NCBI RefSeq assembly: GCF_900141875.1
Contig: NZ_FQZE01000031.1
Span: 1 to 47,976 of the forward strand
Reading direction: 5' to 3'
Length of the DNA stretch: 47,976 nt
DNA from: Tangfeifania diversioriginum
GTDB lineage: Bacteria > Bacteroidota > Bacteroidia > Bacteroidales > Prolixibacteraceae
In this document: positions 1 through 7,217 of the stretch, piece by piece
Position numbering within the stretch: the stretch's first letter is position 1
How the letters are laid out: each line of letters opens with the position of its first letter
The notes under the pieces: model-generated
The model's database searches: none
The model's input: the letters and a program-made list of their open reading frames with translations, nothing else
What the model was told of the DNA's origin: nothing
Made by a program: the position numbers and the translations under genes

Positions 1-97
1 CAACTTTCGAAAGTTAGCAATGAGTCTTTTATAGGCAAACCCGTAAAACGACTCTGACCACGTTCAGAGAACGTGGGTTTCTAATTTGAACTAAACT
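1..97. mobile_element. Candidate insertion-sequence end interrupting a susC gene
   Basis: The SusC-like reading frame stops resembling its family at about base 95, and the sequence beyond is rich in palindromes. CCACGTTC-TCT-GAACGTGG (about 59-77) forms an 8-bp stem with a 3-base loop. AACTTTCGAAAGTT (2-15) is a perfect palindrome. GAGTC (21-25) and GACTC (50-54) form a third inverted pair. A small hairpin about 18 bases from the junction, without obvious terminal inverted repeats, is the style of IS200/IS605 ends. No transposase is visible because the window ends here. The break and the palindromes are seen directly; the mobile-element family is an inference. Confidence 0.4.
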
Positions 98-1816
98 CCA
101 AGAACTCTCAAAAGATGATGCGTTATTGATTGATGCACTTGCATTTATCGTTGGAACTTTATCCGAGGGAGCTTCACTACCCGCAGCAGTAAGCACTTGC
201 CTATTCGTCATTTGCTGACTAAACCCCGCTAGAATATTAAAATAATGGTCATCATTAAATAATTTACTGTAATTAAGAGTATTCTCGTTAATCCACATCA
301 AATCACGCGTCCATCTTGATAGGGCTTGTCTTGAAGGTACCCCTCTTAAAGTAGATGGAGTAAATCGATCTTCTTTAAGAGACAATAAATCAATTGCGAT
401 ATTTGATCTCCATTTCAAATTTTTTATAACCTCAATTTCACCAAATATGTTCGCAATTAATCTGTCTGAGTTTGATTCATTAGTAATATCATTAAGCTGT
501 CTGATAGGATTTGAGCCTCCTTCCCAAAGCGCACCTGTTATATTTGTTGGCCTGTTAAAAGCAAAAGTTCTTAATGCCATATATATTGGGTTATGATTCC
601 CTAATCCCTGTCTAACTGTGTTTCTAACCGCATAACTGTATGATAAATTACTACCAACAGTTAATACTTTATTTGCCCTATGTTCAACATTAATTCTTCC
701 TGTAAAACGTTCATAATTAGAATTTAATAAAATACCTTCCTGGTTGAAATATCCTCCAGAAACAGAATATGAAAAATTTTCACTAGCGCCCCTATATGAT
801 AAATCGACATTATTTACAGATGCTTGTCTAAAAATTTCTTTCTGCCAATCAGTATCTCCATTAAAAGTATAGTTAAGGCTATCTGTAATTTCATTTCTTA
901 AACCTCTACCTCTATTAAGCCATGCTTCGGTAAAATATTCTCTATGTTGCCTGCTATTAAGCACAGGAAGTTTTTTTGTTAAATTTTGAATACCAGAATA
1001 AAAATTAACATTTAACCTAGGTTTACCCTGTCCCCTCTTAGTAGTTATTAATACAACTCCGTTGGATGCCCTGGCTCCATAAATAGATGTTGAAGCAGCA
1101 TCTTTCAAGATTTCTATAGAGGCGATATCGTTAGGATTGATATCGGATAAAGAATTTAGACCAGCTGTGCCTTCACCTAATCCTGTATAATTCTCAGATT
1201 TAATTGGGACGCCATCTACAACATAAAGTGGTTCATTCCCCCCCCCTATTGATGTATTTCCCCTTATACGAACAGACAAAGCAGAACCAGGTTCACCAGA
1301 AGTTTGCAAAACCTGAACCCCTGCTGCCCTGCCTTGTAATAAATTATCAACACTTGAAGCTGGTAAATTTTCTACATTTTCACCTTTTACAGATGAAATA
1401 GAGCTGGTAACATTATGACGAGATTCTGTACCATATCCAATAGCAACCACTTCTTCCAAGCCGATGGTCTCGTCTTCCATCTGGATATTTATCTGGCTTC
1501 TGGAATTAACAGCGATATGCTGTGTTTTCATCCCTACAAATGAGATTGTTAAAGTTGCATTTCCTGATACTTCAATCGTAAAAACACCATCGCTGTTGGT
1601 GGTAGTACCATTTGTTGTTCCTTCTTCCATCACCGTTGCTCCGGGTAATGGCAATCCCTGTGAATCAGTAACAGTTCCGCCAACCGTTACCGTTTGTTGT
1701 CCGTAAACATTCACTGCAAACAGTAGTTGAATGCTGCATAACACTGCAATGAGAAATAGGGTTAACATACCCCGTTTCCCTAGCTTTTCTTTTCGCCTTT
1801 CTTCGAAGTTTTTCAT
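29..1816 (-). pseudogene. SusC-like TonB-dependent receptor, C-terminal half missing
   Basis: SusC/RagA proteins are outer-membrane TonB-dependent transporters that import oligosaccharides with a SusD lipoprotein; full-length members have about 1000 residues. This frame gives 595. It has a signal peptide (to about residue 40, ending VYGQQ), a CarboxypepD_reg-like domain (about 45-125) and a plug with the usual motifs (EEVVAIGYGT, ASIEILKDAASTSIYGARA). The barrel has only just begun when homology ends after ESSWSLV. The last 18 residues look non-homologous and run into the palindromic DNA at the left edge, so a mobile insertion probably disrupts the gene. It lies downstream of the GntR regulator and N-acetylneuraminate lyase genes, so a role in sialic acid or sialoside uptake is likely. 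The remaining half and a susD partner may lie to the left of the window. Confidence 0.8.
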
Positions 1817-1877
1817 AGATTTACAAACTTTTTAAGATTCATTTAATTCATTATAACTTTTTAATGGATTAGGTTTC

Positions 1878-1906
1878 AAGGTCCCGCTCCTCAATAGCGG
1901 GACCTT
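1878..1906. terminator. Perfect 11-bp hairpin between nanA and susC
   Basis: AAGGTCCCGCT (1878-1888) pairs perfectly with AGCGGGACCTT (1896-1906) around a 7-base loop. The T-rich tail is on the plus strand, whereas the flanking genes are transcribed on the minus strand. In the minus direction it may act as an intercistronic attenuator or RNA-stability element between nanA and the receptor gene. It could also be a REP-like repeat. Confidence 0.6.
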
Positions 1907-1926
1907 TTGTCTAACTATACCTAAAA

Positions 1927-2850
1927 CTATACACCGGATTTTTCCGGTTTTAAAACACCTAAACTTTCAATTTCTTTTGTAAAATTTTCATAATTTATTC
2001 CTTGCAGGTTTTTTATTGGCAGCCGGTTAGGGCCACAGTCCACACCTGCCTGCTTCATCAACGCTTTCCCGGCGGCAATGGCACCGCCGTATTTATTCAG
2101 TACTTCCACCACCCGAACAGAAAATGCCTGTTTTTCGCGAGCAGCATCTAAGTTCCCATTTTCAAAATCTTCCATAACACCGTAATATAAGGTCGCCATA
2201 AAATTGTAGGTGCTCCCTACAGCGCCTTTCGCTCCAAAAGCCAGCCCGGCCAGGAGCAGTTCGTCGTAACCATGCAGAATGTCCCATTTCCCTTTATCGA
2301 GTTTCATACATTGTTGCATATCCATAAAATTATTGTCGGTAAATTTTATTCCGGCCAGGTTGGGGATGCGCTCTTTCGCCTTTTGAATAAATTCAACCAT
2401 TGAGATTTTAACTCCGGAAATGGAAGGTATGTGATAATAATAGAAAGGCAACCCGGGTGCTCCCTCAGCTATTTCTGCACAAAATCCAACCAGTTCGTCA
2501 ACATGAGTAGGTGGTAAAAACGATGGTCCCATACAACCTATGCCATATGCCCTGTTTTTTTCAGCATGGCGCGCCAAGTCATTGGATTGTTTGGAGGATG
2601 TAGTGCCCACGTGAACAATGACTTTGAATTCTTTAGTTTGTTCGTGAATCCATTTTTCTGCCACTTTCATGCGTTCTTCAGGGGTCATTAACATACCCTC
2701 GCCAGTTGTACCGCAAATGAATACCCCGCTCAATTGGTCGTTTTTTAGTTTGGCGGCATAGGCCGGAATTATTCCGGTGTTAAGTGAGCCATCCTCGTAC
2801 ATAGGGGTAAACGGTGCAGCTATAAGTCCAGTAATTTTTTGAATATCCAT
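1927..2850 (-). CDS. nanA: N-acetylneuraminate lyase (DHDPS/NAL family)
   Basis: Predicted cytoplasmic class I aldolase cleaving N-acetylneuraminate to N-acetylmannosamine and pyruvate. At 307 residues it has the normal length for the family. Visible motifs are GTTGE at 47-51 (binds the pyruvate carboxylate), the catalytic Tyr at about 139 within YHIP followed by SGV, and the Schiff-base Lys at about 169 in GIKFTD. YHIP-SGV is more typical of NAL than of dihydrodipicolinate synthase. The start codon is 3 bases from the stop of the upstream GntR-family gene, so the two are co-transcribed. A SusC-like receptor gene follows. Other pyruvate-dependent aldolases of the superfamily, such as keto-deoxy sugar acid lyases, remain possible, but residue pattern and context favour sialic acid catabolism. 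Confidence 0.85.
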   Translation of the reverse strand: MDIQKITGLIAAPFTPMYEDGSLNTGIIPAYAAKLKNDQLSGVFICGTTGEGMLMTPEERMKVAEKWIHEQTKEFKVIVHVGTTSSKQSNDLARHAEKNRAYGIGCMGPSFLPPTHVDELVGFCAEIAEGAPGLPFYYYHIPSISGVKISMVEFIQKAKERIPNLAGIKFTDNNFMDMQQCMKLDKGKWDILHGYDELLLAGLAFGAKGAVGSTYNFMATLYYGVMEDFENGNLDAAREKQAFSVRVVEVLNKYGGAIAAGKALMKQAGVDCGPNRLPIKNLQGINYENFTKEIESLGVLKPEKSGV

Positions 2851-2853
2851 AAT

Positions 2854-3564
2854 TTATTTTTCTGTATAGTTGTATAAAAATTCCCAGTAGGGGTGCAGAT
2901 GCATCCGCATCGCGTTCCGGTATCCTTCAGCATCCCGGTTTTTAAGTTTTTCCAAAATATCGACGTGGGTAATAATTTTATTTTCTTCCTGAAGTTTGCG
3001 GTTTATGGGCTGGAAATAATTCTCGTAGTTTTGTTTGGAAAACACAAATACAGGATGCATCAGTTCCTGAAATTTCATAATAAACTGATTTCCTGCAATC
3101 TCATAAATTTTCAAATGAAATTTCAATTCATCCTCAATTGAAAGGTTATTGATACCGATCGCTTTCTGTCGGGCAACAATCTCATCCAATTCCTTTAAAT
3201 CAACATTGGTGATGTTAGCAAAAATAAAATCGGTAATCCCAATCTCCAGGGCAAGCCGCATGCCCATCATATCTTTAAGGGTATTAATGCTTAAAAGTTG
3301 GGGGTCGAGCACTTTACTGAAGCCATTCAACAAGGGAGGCTCAGTTACCACAATGCCCCTTTTTGTTCGTGATTGAATGAGACCTAACATGCGTAGTCGG
3401 CTCATCGCTTCACGTACCACGTTGCGGCTAATACCCATCATTTCAGAAAACTGCATTTCGTTGGGAAGTGCATCGCCAGGTACCAAATGATGTTCCTTTA
3501 TGTATTCGATGATTTTTTCTTCGGCCTGGTCGGCGAGGGTCGTGGTATGCAAGCTGTTTTTCAT
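2854..3564 (-). CDS. FadR-type GntR family transcriptional regulator
   Basis: A 236-residue regulator. It has an N-terminal winged helix (about 10-75, with NEMQFSEMMGISRNVVREAMSRL matching the GntR helix-turn-helix) and a C-terminal FCD ligand domain (about 85-225). The FCD domain shows the usual metal-binding His in FHLKIYEIAGN and a later His in the MRMHLHPYW segment. It is the first gene of the operon and is followed 3 bases later by nanA, so the inducer is probably sialic acid or a derivative. This recalls E. coli NanR, also a FadR-type repressor. Autoregulation is supported by a TNGTNNNACNA operator overlapping the promoter directly upstream. Confidence 0.88.
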   Translation of the reverse strand: MKNSLHTTTLADQAEEKIIEYIKEHHLVPGDALPNEMQFSEMMGISRNVVREAMSRLRMLGLIQSRTKRGIVVTEPPLLNGFSKVLDPQLLSINTLKDMMGMRLALEIGITDFIFANITNVDLKELDEIVARQKAIGINNLSIEDELKFHLKIYEIAGNQFIMKFQELMHPVFVFSKQNYENYFQPINRKLQEENKIITHVDILEKLKNRDAEGYRNAMRMHLHPYWEFLYNYTEK

Positions 3565-3587
3565 TATTGGTCTATTAGAATAATTCC

Positions 3588-3604
3588 TATTTGTAGGACA
3601 AATA
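3588..3604. promoter_or_regulatory. FadR-type operator upstream of the GntR-nanA operon
   Basis: TATTTGT-AGG-ACAAATA is a perfect 7-bp inverted repeat with a 3-base centre. Its core TTGTAGGACAA (3591-3601) fits the FadR-subfamily consensus TNGTNNNACNA at every fixed position. It overlaps the -7 element and the predicted transcription start, so binding should block transcription. Confidence 0.8.
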
Positions 3605-3629
3605 TATTTATAAAAATTTATTGTGCAAA
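3599..3629 (-). promoter_or_regulatory. Bacteroidota promoter of the GntR-nanA operon
   Basis: On the minus strand the -33 element TTTG (3629-3626) and the -7 element TATATTTG (3606-3599) are separated by exactly 19 bases. This matches the Bacteroidota primary-sigma consensus TTTG-N19-TAnnTTTG. The predicted start is near 3592, giving a leader of about 27 bases before the ATG at 3564. Confidence 0.8.
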
Positions 3630-3690
3630 CTTTTTTATCTTTTTTCAGAAAATATCGCTAAATCATTGATTGGGGTAACAGGAAAGCAGC

Positions 3691-4494
3691 TCAGTAATTA
3701 CGACTATTTTCAATAACGATATCCCTTGAATCATACGACCAGGCTGAAAAATAGCCCAGCGCGCCGTTTGAAAAATTTGAAATGGGATTTGCCGGTGCCG
3801 GCGAACCGGGGTTTGTATTGGCCAGTTCGCGCAGGGAGGAAAAATATTCATAAACCGATTTATCGAGTGTAAGAAATTCCACCCGGGCCGTATCGCCCTC
3901 ATCGAAACGCTGGCCGCGCAGGGTTACTTCCACATATTTTCCGTTAAGCCCGGTATCGTCGAAAACAACTAAATCGCTCACATCATTTTGTAATGTATCG
4001 TTTTTATAGACTTTCACCCGGTAAAAATTTTCAACCTCGGGTGGGTCCGAAAAATACAGCATCAGCCTGTACCCCCTGTCAAAAAAAGCAATTCTGTCGT
4101 ATAGCCGGTAACTGAGCGAATCAATGGGAATTTCCGTGTTCAAAAACGAACGGGCAGAGTATTCCACTCCTTCCACCTCAACCAAAAGACGGTATTCGTT
4201 TCCGGGCTGAACCTGTAAATTATTTTTTTGGTACACACCATCCGCTGTTTCGTCAACCGGAAAAACAGCACCACTGTGATTTTCAAAAAAAACCGTGGCA
4301 TCATTCACTTTCTGCAATTCATCGTTGCCAAAATAGCTCCCCGTTTTCGAAATTTTCACTTCCAACTCCCCGCTCCGCGCATTCAGGTTCCCTTCAATTA
4401 CAATTTCAGGGCTGGCTTCATTCAGGTCCACATCAATCACTTTTTCGCAACCTGCAAGAAACAACAAAACCAATATGTAGTATATTTTATTCAT
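3691..4494 (-). CDS. DUF4249 family outer-membrane lipoprotein
   Basis: A 267-residue protein with a lipoprotein signal peptide (MNKIYYILVLLFLAGC, lipidated Cys16). The mature start EKVIDVDLNEASPEIVIEGN is the characteristic opening of DUF4249 proteins, which are beta-rich. The gene follows a TonB-dependent receptor gene by 17 bases, the standard arrangement for this family, so the lipoprotein probably serves as a surface partner of that receptor much as SusD serves SusC. The substrate is unknown. No terminator is obvious after the stop; the next feature downstream is the GntR promoter region. Confidence 0.8.
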   Translation of the reverse strand: MNKIYYILVLLFLAGCEKVIDVDLNEASPEIVIEGNLNARSGELEVKISKTGSYFGNDELQKVNDATVFFENHSGAVFPVDETADGVYQKNNLQVQPGNEYRLLVEVEGVEYSARSFLNTEIPIDSLSYRLYDRIAFFDRGYRLMLYFSDPPEVENFYRVKVYKNDTLQNDVSDLVVFDDTGLNGKYVEVTLRGQRFDEGDTARVEFLTLDKSVYEYFSSLRELANTNPGSPAPANPISNFSNGALGYFSAWSYDSRDIVIENSRNY

Positions 4495-4511
4495 TCTGTT
4501 TTAGTCGCTTA

Positions 4512-6839
4512 TTAAAATTTAAACTTGTAGCTTACTGAAGGAATTGCCCTGAACAGCGACACCTGAACGGCTTCGGTCACTCCCGGGTTTTCTTCTTTTT
4601 CCCTGAACTGAATAAAGTAAGCATTTTCGCGTGCATACGCATTGTACACCGAAAAATTCCAGCTCGATTCAAATTTGTCGGTTTTTTTAGTTTGCCAAAC
4701 CAAACCCAAATCCAGCCGGTGATAATCGGGCATGCGGTAACCGTTTCGTTCGGTGTAGTAGCCAATGGTTTTTCCATCAATTTCATACCTTCCGCTGGGG
4801 AAAGTAACAGCATTCCCGGTGTAATAAACCCAGGTAGCCGATATTTTCAGTTTGTCGTTTATATCGTACATGCCCACCACCGACACGTCGTGTGTGCGAT
4901 CGTGGCGTGCGGGGAAAGCATTTCCGTTATTTATGGCATCAAACTGGCGCATGGTTTTCGACCAGGTGTAGCTCAGCCAGCCATGCAGTCGTCCGTAATT
5001 CCGTTTCACCATCAGTTCGGCGCCGTAAGCCCAACCACGGCCAAAAACAAGTTCGGCTTCCACTGTGGAGTTGAAAATCAGTTCAGCACCGTTTTTATAA
5101 TCAATCTGATTTTGCAGTTTTTTGTAATAAACTTCCAAAGAGGTTTCAAATTCGTTATCGTAAAAATTCCTGAAATACCCGGCAGAAAGCTGATCGGAGA
5201 TTTTTGGCTTTACATTGTTACTGCTGGGCAACCACAAATCGGTTGGTGTGGTAGTAGTGGTGTTCGACAATAAATGCAAAAACTGGTACATCCGGTTATA
5301 CGACAGCTTTACAGAACTCCGGCTGTTAATCAGGTAATTGATTCCCAAACGCGGACTCACTCCTCCCTGCGTTTTAAAAAATTCTGTTCTTTCCAGGGTA
5401 ATGGTATCCGACAATTCGCCCTGTTCATTAAACCGGTAAAATTCGCCTGGCCCAATATTACTGAACAGCTCCATGCGAAGCCCGTAATACAATTGCAGTT
5501 TTTCAGACACACGCTGATTATTGGAAGCGTAGGCTGCCCACTCAATGGCTTTTCGTTCTGAGATATCGGCAGGAAGTGTGTAGCGGGAATTTTCATTCAC
5601 AGTAATTTCGCCCGGCAAAACCGAATGTAAAATTGCATTTCCGCCAAACTTCAACGTATTATTTGAATTGGCATAATATGAAAAATCCTGTTTCAGGTTG
5701 AAATCTTCGATTTTGGAGCGGATTACCACATCGAAATCTCGCATAATTGAAATGTCGTACGAATAGTTGCTGAAAATTAACGAGGTATTCGAAAACAGTT
5801 TCTCGTTAAAAATATGGTTCCACCTAAACGTTCCGGTAATGCTGCCCCAATCGAAGCCAAACTCATTTTTGTAGCCAAAATCGTCGCGGCCTGCATAAGC
5901 CGAAAAATAAATTCTGTTATTCTGATTGAGCTTGTAGTTGGTTTTAATGTTCAGGTCGTAAAAATAGAGGTGCGTTTCACGGATATCTTCATCGCCGCTT
6001 AGATTCAGGAACAAATCGGCATAAGTGCGGCGACCGCTGACAATAAAGGAGCTTTTGTCTTTTACCAGCGGCCCTTCCACTGTAACATTCGACGAGATAA
6101 GCCCCAGGTTTCCGGTCACGCCGAAATTTTTCAGGTTGCCTTCTTTCATCTGCACATCGAGTACCGACGAGGTGCGCCCGCCAAACGCTGCAGGGATTGA
6201 ACCTTTCAAAAGGTTGGCATTTTTCAACGCTTCGGAATTAAAAACGGAAAAGAACCCCAGCAGGTGCGATGCGTTGTAAACGGGTGCTTCGTCGAGCAAA
6301 ATCAAATTCTGGTCGATTCCCCCGCCGCGCACATGAAACCCCGAACTCCCTTCACCTGCCGGCTTCACACCCGGAGTAAGCTGAAGCGTTTTCAACATAT
6401 CGGGTTCGCCAAAAATTACCGGGATACTTTCAATTTGTTTGGGAGCCATTTGCACTTTGCCCATATCTACCGATGTCACATTTTTATCGGCCCGCTCTCC
6501 TGTTACTACAATATTTCCAATTTCATAATTCTTTTCGCCAAGCTCAATATCCAGCTTTTTATTACTGTCCAATTTCAGCAAAACAGATTTTGTATCGTAG
6601 CCCAAAAACCTGAAATGCAATTTATATTCGCCCTCCGGCACACTAAGTGAATAAAAACCATAATTGTTTGATACAGCTCCTGTGCTGGGCCATTTATCTA
6701 CCTCAACAGTAGCTCCGGTCAGACTTTCTCCTGTAGCTGCATCACTTACAATTCCGCTTATCGTAAATTTTTGCTGCGCCTGTATTGATGCTGAAATAAG
6801 GAGAAGCCCCAGGAAATATATGAATTGTTTTCGGAACAT
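4512..6839 (-). CDS. TonB-dependent receptor with N-terminal carboxypeptidase-like domain
   Basis: A 775-residue outer-membrane receptor. It has a signal peptide ending near SIQAQQ (about residue 22) and a CarboxypepD_reg-like domain (about 25-110, FTISGIVSDAATGESLTGAT). The plug (about 115-240) carries GFHVRGGGIDQNLILLDEAPVY. The beta-barrel ends in SYKFKF with the C-terminal Phe expected for outer-membrane assembly. It is much shorter than SusC (about 1000 residues) and lacks an STN domain, so it belongs to the class paired with DUF4249 lipoproteins, here encoded directly downstream. A TATTTTTG -7-like element lies just upstream of the start, but without a well-spaced -33 box. The cargo (peptide, metal complex or small glycan) cannot be told. 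Confidence 0.88.
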   Translation of the reverse strand: MFRKQFIYFLGLLLISASIQAQQKFTISGIVSDAATGESLTGATVEVDKWPSTGAVSNNYGFYSLSVPEGEYKLHFRFLGYDTKSVLLKLDSNKKLDIELGEKNYEIGNIVVTGERADKNVTSVDMGKVQMAPKQIESIPVIFGEPDMLKTLQLTPGVKPAGEGSSGFHVRGGGIDQNLILLDEAPVYNASHLLGFFSVFNSEALKNANLLKGSIPAAFGGRTSSVLDVQMKEGNLKNFGVTGNLGLISSNVTVEGPLVKDKSSFIVSGRRTYADLFLNLSGDEDIRETHLYFYDLNIKTNYKLNQNNRIYFSAYAGRDDFGYKNEFGFDWGSITGTFRWNHIFNEKLFSNTSLIFSNYSYDISIMRDFDVVIRSKIEDFNLKQDFSYYANSNNTLKFGGNAILHSVLPGEITVNENSRYTLPADISERKAIEWAAYASNNQRVSEKLQLYYGLRMELFSNIGPGEFYRFNEQGELSDTITLERTEFFKTQGGVSPRLGINYLINSRSSVKLSYNRMYQFLHLLSNTTTTTPTDLWLPSSNNVKPKISDQLSAGYFRNFYDNEFETSLEVYYKKLQNQIDYKNGAELIFNSTVEAELVFGRGWAYGAELMVKRNYGRLHGWLSYTWSKTMRQFDAINNGNAFPARHDRTHDVSVVGMYDINDKLKISATWVYYTGNAVTFPSGRYEIDGKTIGYYTERNGYRMPDYHRLDLGLVWQTKKTDKFESSWNFSVYNAYARENAYFIQFREKEENPGVTEAVQVSLFRAIPSVSYKFKF

Positions 6840-7217
6840 TCCAGATTTTTTCGAGGCTCAAAAATAGCAATAAATAAGTGCAAACTTTTTTTTGGAGAAT
6901 TATTATCCGGAATTTCTGTGCGTTGTGAATACCCGAAAAAACTTAACAGGATTGGGCACTTCCAAAAAATAAGAAATCCCAAAAAAGTCTGTAATTCTTA
7001 AAAAAACAAAAAAAGAGAAAGTGTTTGAAAACATGAAAAAATTCAAAAAAACTAATTTACAATCACTTAATAAAAGCAACCCCTGTTATTACCTTCCTGC
7101 AAATTTCGATGTTTCGTACATACTCTTGATTGTTAACAAATTATTACTAATTTTGGTGACCTTTTTCCAGGGAGATCTGAATAAGGTATTGACAATAAAT
7201 CAAAAAACTAAAATAAA
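6840..7217. other. Divergent intergenic region between the TonB receptor gene and fusA2
   Basis: This 378-base AT-rich region separates two divergent genes. It contains the fusA2 promoter (7126-7155), the palindrome TTGTTAACAA (7130-7139) and the weaker -7-like element of the receptor operon. I see no coding frame that looks real in it. Confidence 0.6.
7126..7155 (+). promoter_or_regulatory. Bacteroidota promoter of fusA2
   Basis: TTG (7126-7128) is followed after exactly 19 bases by TAATTTTG (7148-7155), matching the TTG-N19-TAnnTTTG consensus. The predicted start is near 7162, giving a leader of about 56 bases before the ATG at 7218. The perfect palindrome TTGTTAACAA (7130-7139) lies between the two elements and could bind a regulator. 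Confidence 0.7.

Noticed and set aside
4692-5273. Plus-strand open frame (193 codons) over the TonB receptor gene
   Set aside because: It is a shadow of the receptor barrel, with no recognisable domain.
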